Shown here piece by piece: positions 13,023-17,500 of a stretch of 17,500 nt of DNA. A program made the position numbers and the translations under genes. Numbering within the stretch: the first letter of the stretch is position 1; each line of letters opens with the position of its first letter. This DNA is from Symbiodinium natans (Eukaryota; Sar; Dinophyceae; Suessiales; Symbiodiniaceae), in the NCBI GenBank assembly GCA_905221605.1, contig CAJNDS010001557.1, positions 265,001-282,500 of the forward strand, in the 5' to 3' direction. Below the pieces are notes generated by a model. It saw nothing but the letters and a program-made list of their open reading frames with translations, had not been told where the DNA came from and did not search any database.

Positions 13023-13169
13023 ACACGGTGCCTTAAGTGATTCTTCTCACAGGGATGCCTTCTGCGATGGTAATACTGGGTTGTGGGCATACGTGGGATT
13101 CGGGTGCTGAAAAACCCGCTTGTAACTGTACTTACAAACCCTCCAAGTCAAGTAGGTTAGAAGAAGTAG

Positions 13170-13192
13170 ACTTATAACTGGGAGTTATAAGT
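13170..13192. repeat. Perfect 10 bp hairpin
   Basis: ACTTATAACT, loop GGG, AGTTATAAGT. Lies next to CCAAGTCAAGTAGGTTA and GTACTC, motifs shared with the foldbacks at 1974 and 8979. Confidence 0.75.
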
Positions 13193-13195
13193 ACT

Positions 13196-13262
13196 CTAAA
13201 CCCTAAACCCTAAACCCTAAACCCTAAACCCTAAACCCTAAACCCTAAACCCTGAACCCTAA
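13196..13262 (-). repeat. CCCTAAA array
   Basis: About nine units; on its right side sequence related to the foldback family resumes (GTGGTACCTATGAACCTCCA, 13276-13295), so the array seems to split a foldback-type sequence. Confidence 0.94.
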
Positions 13263-13375
13263 TTAAGGTTAAAAGTGGTACCTATGAACCTCCAAGTAGG
13301 GCCATGGGAGTTCGGGGGGCATCTGCAGGGTGAGAACACACAATGGGAGAGTTGAAGCCTGAAATGCACATTTGG

Positions 13376-13800
13376 GGCTTAGGGTTTCGGGTTTTGTGGG
13401 TTTTAGGGCTTTAGGGGCTTTCGGAGGTTTGAGGGTTTTAGGGAGTTCAGGTGGTTTGAGGGTTTGAGGGTTTTAGGGAGTTTGGGGCTTCCGGGTTTTA
13501 AGTTTTGGGATTTTGGGGTTCAGGGTTTTGGGTTTTGAGGCTTTTGGGGTTTTAGGGTGTTTGGGTTTAGGGTTTCAGGGTTTTAGGACTTTAGGGTTTA
13601 GGGTTTCAGGGTTTCAGGGTTTCAGGGTTTCAGGGTTTCAGGGTTTGAGAGTTTCGGGTTTCAGGGTTTCAGGGTTTCAGGGTTTGAGAGTTTCGGGTTT
13701 AGGGTTTGAGGGTGAGAGGGTTTCAGGGTTGATGGTGTTTAGAGTTTTTGGGTGAGGCATTTTAGGGCTTTAGGGTTTGATGGTTTGATGGTGTTGGGTT
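13376..13800 (+). repeat. Long degenerate block with TTTCAGGG 8-mers
   Basis: About 425 bp of G-orientation units of 7-11 bases: TTTAGGG, TTTTAGGG, TTTCAGGG, TTTGAGGG, TTTGGGG. The TTTCAGGG 8-mer dominates 13595-13697. Because 8-mers with CAGGG contain no TAG, an 80-codon frame is open here (13513-13755, repeats of GFRVSGFQ); it is a repeat by-product, not a gene. Confidence 0.93.
13620..13697 (+). repeat. 39 bp perfect higher-order tandem duplication
   Basis: Positions 13620-13658 and 13659-13697 are identical. Each is three TTTCAGGG units plus TTTGAGAG and TTTCGGG. The shared rare TTTGAGAG shows that a group of five units was copied as a block. Confidence 0.95.
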
Positions 13801-13908
13801 GAACCCCTCATTTGCTCAAGTTATGCCGAAGGGGATGATTGGGTATCGCTATCGGTAACCCTCAACCCGAAATAAACCCAAGAGCGCAATTACACGAGCT
13901 TTCCTACT

Positions 13909-14010
13909 AATTGCTTAAGAACCCCGAAAAAATGAAAAAGAATCATTCTTCCTTATTCAGGGTAATATGGGGATTATTATTTTCAATTCTTTTGGGATTC
14001 TTAAGCAAAT
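13909..14010. mobile_element. Foldback element related to 4616
   Basis: TTGCTTAAGAACCCCGAAAA (13911-13930) pairs imperfectly with CTTTTGGGATTCTTAAGCAA (13989-14008), and AAAATGAAAAAGAATCATT pairs loosely with TTATTATTTTCAATTCTTTT. The left half matches 4616-4672. An 80-base hairpin-type element with ATG-containing short frames (one of 69 codons at 13967-14176 starts inside it) but no supported gene. Confidence 0.68.
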
Positions 14011-14145
14011 CCTAGTTTCGGGAGTAGTGACTTACATACTCCCCCTTGAACCCCCTCCCTTAAGAGCCCCTTCTTTGGGGGACCTCACACGAACCCTAGG
14101 GCTCAAAGGCTCATATACCTTTAGAGGAAATAGAATGGTATGGTA

Positions 14146-14202
14146 TAGGGTTTCGGGTTTCGGGTTTCGGGTTTAGGGTTCAGGGCTTAGGGTTTAGGGT
14201 TT
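14146..14202 (+). repeat. TTTCGGG / TTTAGGG block
   Basis: Three TTTCGGG units, then TTTAGGG and TTCAGGG units. Confidence 0.93.
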
Positions 14203-14376
14203 ATGACCAGGGTTCATCTGGTCCCCAAATTTAGGCAGGTCGCTTCGGGCCACTGCATTTGGGCCAGCTGTGGCCCGTGCGGTTGATGTAGCCAGTACCT
14301 CTCTGTGAACCAGGTTGTGCCGGCTATGACATCTTCAAGACAACGCCTGTCTTTGAGATTTGGGGGGTCATCTCTA
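14203..14376. other. Spacer with opposed open frames
   Basis: Plus: a frame containing CAGYDIFKTTPVFEIWG follows GAACCAG (possible acceptor) at about 14312. Minus: a frame containing CLEDVIAGTTWFTERYW follows CAAAGACAG. They overlap, so at most one can be real; neither has a clear donor. Confidence 0.2.
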
Positions 14377-14693
14377 CACCCTAAACCCCTAAACCCCTAA
14401 AACCCCTAAACCCGTAAACCCGTAAACCCGTAAACCCGTAAACCCGTAAACCCGTAAACCCGTAAACCCGTAAACCCGGAAACCCGTAAACCCGTAAACC
14501 CGTAAACCCGTAAACCCGTAAACCCGTAAACCCGTAAACCCGTAAACCCGTAAACCCGTAAACCCGTAAACCCCTAAACCCCTAAACCCCTAAACCCCTA
14601 AACCCCTAAACCCCTAAACCCCTAAACCCCTAAACCCCTAAAGCCCTAAAGCCCTAAACCCCGAAACCCCTAAACCCTAAAGCCCGAAGCCTG
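14376..14693 (-). repeat. 8-mer array: CCCCTAAA, 20 x CCCGTAAA, CCCCTAAA
   Basis: From 14411 to 14570 there are exactly twenty 8-base units in register, nineteen CCCGTAAA and one CCCGGAAA (14475-14482). They are flanked on the right by nine CCCCTAAA units (14571-14642), two GCCCTAAA and others, and on the left by CCCCTAAA. A point variant has been spread through one contiguous segment, as expected from slippage or unequal exchange rather than telomerase. Confidence 0.97.
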
Positions 14694-14696
14694 ACA

Positions 14697-14772
14697 TGAA
14701 CTCTTGCAAGTCTCGAATGGGAAGTTTGGCCGCCAGGATCCTACTTCGGTTGGCCTCGAAGTCCTTTTGGTT
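14697..14772 (-). other. Exon-like island (minus strand)
   Basis: On the minus strand, after AACCAAAAG, the frame gives DFEANRSRILAAKLPIRDLQ then EFM before GTCAGG. It looks amphipathic and has about 17 of 23 codons ending in G or C. The plus strand has an ATG frame in the same place (MNSCKSRMGSLAARILLRLA). Both are plausible, so confidence is low. Confidence 0.22.
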
Positions 14773-15000
14773 TAGGGATACTAGGGTTTAGGGTTTAGGC
14801 TTTAGCCTTCCCAAATCCAAGACCCTCTGATACCCAATGGGGGGGTTCGCGAACCTCCGCATTCACCCCAAAACCAACAAAGCCCCAAACCCCTCTTTTT
14901 TGGGCAACATGCTTCTGTGCATCCGCCTAAATCCTAACCTAAATAAAGCCTAACCCCAAAACCTAAACCCTACACCCTGCACCCAAACCCTAAACCCTAC
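14773..15000. repeat. Short TTTAGGG block, spacer, decayed CCCTAAA block
   Basis: G-orientation units at about 14769-14802, then a C/A-rich spacer without recognised content, then C-orientation units (CCCCAAA, CCCTACA, CCCTAAA) at about 14952-15000. Confidence 0.75.
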
Positions 15001-15106
15001 CTCCGACTAGGAACAACCGTAACTCCTAAACCTCCTGGGCGGTTTCAGGTTGAGGGTTTGGGGGGTCATCCCCCCTCCCTTCACAGCCACCCCCTTCCTC
15101 GGGTTT

Positions 15107-15162
15107 TGGGGGGGTTTAGGTTTAGGGCGTAGCCCGAAGCCCTAATCCCTAAACCCTAAACT
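15107..15162. repeat. Head-to-head TTTAGGG / CCCTAAA junction
   Basis: TTTAGGTTTAGGG (15115-15127) is followed after about ten bases by CCCTAATCCCTAAACCCTAA (15141-15160). This is the order left by end-to-end joining of two telomere-type arrays, although both arms are short. Confidence 0.8.
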
Positions 15163-15247
15163 CTACGTCAACGTAGTGACTGTGGTTTGATCCTGGGCCC
15201 AATCATATCCGCCTCAAGCCTTAAACTCGAAACTCCCCAGACCTATA

Positions 15248-15336
15248 CCGGTTTAGAGTCTAGGGTTTAAGGTTTAGGGATAGGGTTTGGGGTATAGGGT
15301 TTATTTTAGGGTTTAGGGTTTAGGGTTTTCGGTTCA
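15248..15336 (+). repeat. TTTAGGG-type block
   Basis: Decayed units (TCTAGGG, TTTAAGG, TATAGGG) and three perfect units. Confidence 0.9.
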
Positions 15337-15343
15337 AGGTTGC

Positions 15344-15390
15344 CTCCCCCCCCCCCCCCCCCCCCCTTCTCCCAACCCCCCCCCCTCCCA
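15344..15390 (-). repeat. Poly-C / pyrimidine tract
   Basis: C runs with TTCTCCCAA breaks, ending in CGACGCAG (near 15403). On the plus strand this would be a strong polypyrimidine-AG acceptor, followed by a short open segment; on the minus strand CGTCGCAG|GTTGGG would be a donor. Which, if either, is used cannot be decided. Confidence 0.85.
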
Positions 15391-15444
15391 ACCTGCGACG
15401 CAGCACATCAGAAGCATGCAGGCCAGGCCCTTTCACCAGGGCGG

Positions 15445-15507
15445 TTTAGGGTTTAGGGTTTAGGGTTTAGGGTTTAGGGTTTAGGGTTTAGGGTTTAGGG
15501 TTTAGGG
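15445..15507 (+). repeat. Perfect TTTAGGG array, 9 copies
   Basis: Nine uninterrupted units. Confidence 0.98.
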
Positions 15508-15665
15508 TTGTTTTAGGGCTCCTCCTCGGGCTCTTCAGGGTTTTAAAACGGGCTCCTTTAGGGCTCTTTAAGGGGGCTTTGGTTTGGAGGGGTGTTGGGG
15601 CTGTTTGGCTCTCCGAGGGTTCTTTCAGGCCTTTAGGGCTCTTCTACAAAGGATTCAGGCTTTAA
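15508..15665 (+). repeat. Degenerate TTTAGGGCTC repeats
   Basis: Loosely repeated units of the type TTTAGGGCTC, CTCTTTAAGGG, CTTCAGGG and GGGCTCCTTTAGGGCTC. Looks like decay of a longer 10-12-base unit. No gene seen. Confidence 0.65.
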
Positions 15666-15888
15666 GTTACGGGTTTAGGCACTATAAGCTGTAGGAAACC
15701 CTCGAAACCCCAAATTGAATCCCCAGACACTCGTCAAGGCTGTAGAGCCCTAAAAGCTCTGACAAACCTTTGAAACCCAAACCCCTTAACCCTACACCAT
15801 AAAGCTAAACTTAAAGCCTAGCCTCAACCCAAACTCCACATTTTCAACTCTGTCCCTGCATCCCCCAAGCTAGAAGGACATGCAACTA
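15666..15888. other. C/A-rich spacer, nothing recognised
   Basis: About 220 bp, with scattered CCCTAAA-like words (CCCTAAAAG, CCCTACACC) but no array, no inverted repeat and no convincing coding frame. Confidence 0.45.
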
Positions 15889-15951
15889 CCTTAAGACCCT
15901 CTGAAAAATACTCCTAAATATTATCCTCTAAAACTTACCCAAGAAGGGACA
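15889..15951 (+). repeat. Dispersed 60 bp repeat, copy 2
   Basis: Matches 4948-5008; see that entry. It ends directly at a CCCTAAA array, whereas copy 1 does not. Confidence 0.65.
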
Positions 15952-16036
15952 ACCCTAAACCCTAAACCCTAAACCCTAAACCCTAAACCCTAAACCCTAA
16001 ACCCTAAACCCTAAACCCTAAACCCTAAACCCTAAA
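15952..16036 (-). repeat. Perfect CCCTAAA array
   Basis: About twelve uninterrupted units. Confidence 0.98.
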
Positions 16037-16065
16037 GGCAAAGACCGACCGCGCCTTGGTCGCAG

Positions 16066-16138
16066 CCTGGCGCCAGGGAAGATCTGGGCATTTCTGGAAG
16101 TGCCTTGGGCGCCATGTCTCCGGAGGCTATCCGCTTCG
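16066..16138 (+). other. Exon-like island (plus strand)
   Basis: After GGTCGCAG the frame gives GAREDLGISGSALGAMSPEA then IRF before GGTTGGGG. All three plus frames are open across the spacer, so the choice rests on composition. It does not join in frame to the candidate at 16296-16373 with the simplest borders. Confidence 0.17.
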
Positions 16139-16156
16139 GTTGGGGGTCTGTAGTAG

Positions 16157-16271
16157 CCCTAAACCCTAAACCCTAAACCCTAAACCCTAAACCCTAAACC
16201 CTAAACCCTAAACCCTAAACCCTAAACCCTAAACCCTAAAAACCCTAAACCCTAAACCCTAAACCCTAAAC
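16157..16271 (-). repeat. CCCTAAA array
   Basis: About sixteen units with one CCCTAAAAA joint near 16240. Confidence 0.98.
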
Positions 16272-16295
16272 ACCCCTGCCTGTTTGGAACCCCAG

Positions 16296-16373
16296 GTCTT
16301 CAGGGTCCATGCAGAGGAGGGCCGCAAGTCTGACTTGAAGATTCTCATGGACAGCAGCAGGGAGAGAAGTAAG
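16296..16373 (+). other. Candidate exon with consensus splice sites (plus strand)
   Basis: GGAACCCCAG (acceptor) precedes 26 codons in phase 0 and AAG|GTAAGT follows; GTAAGT is the textbook 5' splice site. The peptide contains VHAEEGRKSDLKILMDSSRE then RSK: charged, helix-like, mostly GC-ending codons (AAG, GAG, GTC, CGC). A CCCTAAA array lies upstream and a TTTAGGG array starts nine bases after the donor, so both presumed introns would consist largely of telomere-type repeat. An alternative minus frame (LLLSLLLSMRIFK) exists but lacks comparable splice sites. No family recognised. Confidence 0.38.
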
Positions 16374-16381
16374 GTAAGTCC

Positions 16382-16502
16382 AGGGTTTAGGGTTTAGGGT
16401 TTAGGGTTTAGGGTTTAGGGTTTAGGGTTTAGGGTTTAGGGTTTCGGGTTTAGAGTTTAGGGTTCAGGGTTTAGGGTTAGCGTTTGGGGTTTGCGGTTTG
16501 AG
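16382..16502 (+). repeat. TTTAGGG array
   Basis: Eight to nine perfect units, then TTTCGGG, TTTAGAG, TTCAGGG and TTTGGGG variants. Confidence 0.96.
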
Positions 16503-16529
16503 GGTTCATGCACCTACAGTACCATATGC

Positions 16530-16615
16530 TTGCCTAAGAGGAGAAACGCAAGTCCTACTGCAAGTACGGTTGGTGCTCATGGGCCAGGTCGCTAAATCGT
16601 GATCCCTATTTTGAG
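16530..16615 (+). other. Spacer with Cys-containing open frame
   Basis: A plus frame contains EEKRKSYCKYGWCSWA after GCCTAAG. Other frames are also open for 20 or more codons. No clear donor; no family recognised. Confidence 0.15.
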
Positions 16616-16649
16616 GGCTCCCGGCTATACCACATCCATACTCCCATCG

Positions 16650-16690
16650 GAGGGTCCCTAATGTGCAGAACTTGCGTGGTAGGGACCCTC
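16650..16690. repeat. Perfect 11 bp hairpin
   Basis: GAGGGTCCCTA (16650-16660), 19-base loop, TAGGGACCCTC (16680-16690). The right arm touches a TTTAGGG array. Confidence 0.78.
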
Positions 16691-16691
16691 G

Positions 16692-16736
16692 GGTTTAGGG
16701 TTTAGGGTTTAGGGTTTAGGGTTTAGGGTTTAGGGG
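16692..16736 (+). repeat. Perfect TTTAGGG array
   Basis: Six uninterrupted units ending in TTTAGGGG. Confidence 0.97.
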
Positions 16737-16755
16737 CTAATGTCGGGCCAGGGCA

Positions 16756-16818
16756 CTGCGCATGGCCCAAGTGCATAGCACAGAGCATGAAGAGCCCGTG
16801 CGTCGCAAAAAGCCTCAT
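16756..16818 (-). other. Signal-peptide-like start (minus strand), low confidence
   Basis: Minus-strand ATG at 16816-16818 opens MRLFATHGLFMLCAMHLGHA followed by Q: one basic residue, a hydrophobic stretch and a small-x-small end (GHA) that resembles a secretory signal. It is preceded by CGAACCCAG and soon runs into a CCCTAAA-type stop. A competing plus-strand frame is open through the same spacer (contains VHSTEHEEPVRRKKPHRLG). No donor with GT consensus is evident. Confidence 0.2.
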
Positions 16819-16865
16819 CGGCTGGGTTCGAGGACTCAAGAATTGAAGGCTTCAGTACTCAACCG

Positions 16866-16985
16866 TAAAACCCTAGAACCCTAAAACTTCGGAACCCTAG
16901 AACCCTAAACCCCTAAACCCCTAAACCCCCAAACCCCCGAAGAAACCCCCCAAAAAAACTCTAGAACCCTAGAACCCAGAAACTT
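16866..16985 (-). repeat. CCCTAGAA / CCCCTAAA degenerate block
   Basis: C-orientation units, notably CCCTAGAA 8-mers near both ends and CCCCTAAA in the middle, broken by AACTTCGG and AACTTCCC. Confidence 0.88.
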
Positions 16986-16999
16986 CCCCATACCGAGGT

Positions 17000-17272
17000 C
17001 TTCAATGTTGAACTCTTGACGACGACTTGACGGCTGAGGCGGTGCTTGGATTTCTGAAAAAAACTCTGGGATGTGGGGGTGTTCGCGGCCCTCAAGCCAA
17101 AGAACTCAAAAAGACACCCCTAAACCTCTCCTTCAGATCATGTTCAGGTAGAGCACGCCCCTATACCGGATTTAGAATATCACAGTCCCAGAGAAGGTAC
17201 GACGACGACCACGAGTACCACTACCACGTAGTCCTTTTTGGGTCAAAGCCCTGACGGCGTGGGTTCCCTAGA
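17000..17272 (+). other. Spacer with short frame and possible element remnant
   Basis: GGGGGTGTTCGCGGCCCTCA (17075-17094) resembles the inner part of the element at 5631-5870 (GGTGTTCAGGCCCTCA), so this may be a third, strongly decayed copy. A 75-codon frame (17027-17254) passes over it and ends in a GAC/CAC-rich stretch (17196-17227). I see no family or splice support. Confidence 0.3.
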
Positions 17273-17274
17273 TT

Positions 17275-17345
17275 GGGGTTTAGGGTTTAGGGTTTGGGGT
17301 TTGGGGTTTAGGGTTTAGGGTTTGGGGTTTAGGGTTTAGGGTTCT
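17275..17345 (+). repeat. TTTAGGG / TTTGGGG block
   Basis: About ten units alternating between TTTAGGG and TTTGGGG in pairs. Confidence 0.95.
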
Positions 17346-17437
17346 TGAGGTAGTGTTCAAGGAGTTCAGGCAGTGTTACGCACTAGAAGCACTCCAACAT
17401 CGGAACCCTCCCACCCTGCTCAAAGCCACGATCCAAA

Positions 17438-17500
17438 ACCCCTAAGCCCTAGCCTAAACCCTAAACCCTAAACCCTAAACCCTAAACCCTAAACCCTAAA
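17438..17500 (-). repeat. CCCTAAA array running off the window
   Basis: Begins CCCCTAAG, CCCTAGC, then perfect CCCTAAA units to the end of the window. This orientation at the right edge is opposite to that of a right-hand chromosome end written 5'-3' (which would be TTTAGGG), so it is not evidence for a chromosome terminus. Confidence 0.95.

Noticed and set aside
13513-13755. 80-codon frame with GFRVSGFQ repeats
   Set aside because: It arises because TTTCAGGG and similar units lack the TAG of TTTAGGG; composition simply reflects the repeat.
14411-14642. CRISPR-like regular array
   Set aside because: Units are 8 bp with no spacers; it is a microsatellite-type array.
16815-16850. tRNA-like B box (GGTTCGAGGACTC)
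   Set aside because: Does not fit the B-box consensus at the later positions, and no acceptor or anticodon stem could be built around it.
17438-17500. True chromosome end
   Set aside because: The orientation at the right edge is the wrong one for a 3' telomere end, and similar arrays occur throughout.

Overview
This is eukaryotic nuclear DNA of a very unusual texture. About 60 blocks of a telomere-type heptamer (TTTAGGG on one strand, CCCTAAA on the other) and its 7-, 8- and 9-base variants are scattered over the whole window in both orientations. They are separated by non-repetitive spacers, mostly 50-250 bp. Poly-G/poly-C runs (up to ~50 bp) and poly-A/T runs are common. There are no bacterial-type genes, operons, ribosome binding sites, rRNA, convincing tRNA or CRISPR array. 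The TTTAGGG class is used by plants, many algae, dinoflagellates and some apicomplexans. Coccidia such as Eimeria and several dinoflagellates are known or suspected to carry such motifs inside chromosomes. The sequence alone does not settle the organism; an intron-rich alveolate or other alga is my best inference.

Layout. 1-1340: G-orientation blocks around a ~115 bp G-rich tract (911-1024). 1340-3060: mainly C-orientation blocks, a thrice-repeated spacer (1627-1970) and a 129 bp foldback element (1974-2102). 3060-4850: alternating blocks, a 55 bp poly-C run and the first copy of a dispersed repeat. 4850-7110: the most repeat-element-rich spacer region, with a 25 bp perfect inverted repeat (5045-5153), a ~240 bp dispersed element (5631-5870), a four-copy repeat (6071-6569) and several hairpins. 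7110-8600: 9-mer variants, an AT-rich TA microsatellite, TTAGGGG and TTTAGGG arrays. 8600-11640: mixed blocks with the best exon-like islands. 11640-12680: a short lysine-rich ORF, three inverted-repeat elements and 18 perfect TTTAGGG copies. 12680-14700: TTTCAGGG array with a 39 bp higher-order duplication, another foldback, and 20 in-register CCCGTAAA copies. 14700-17500: alternating perfect arrays and islands, including one with a consensus 5' splice site.

Genes. No complete protein-coding gene can be supported. The heptamer arrays put a stop in every frame of both strands every 21 bp, so coding could only be in the spacers, as short exons separated by telomere-repeat-filled introns. Several spacers look like that, with coding-type codon bias, hydrophobic segments and AG...GT borders. 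The best are on the minus strand at 10135-10209, 8190-8282 and 11134-11208 (membrane-type segments) and on the plus strand at 16296-16373 (ends AAG|GTAAGT). They are candidates only: a 40-codon GC-rich spacer is open in one or two of six frames by chance.

The clearest unexplained biology is a population of small foldback or MITE-like sequences and dispersed spacer repeats, several present here in two to four diverged copies, embedded in telomere-like arrays. Some have poly-C or poly-A expansions inside one copy only.
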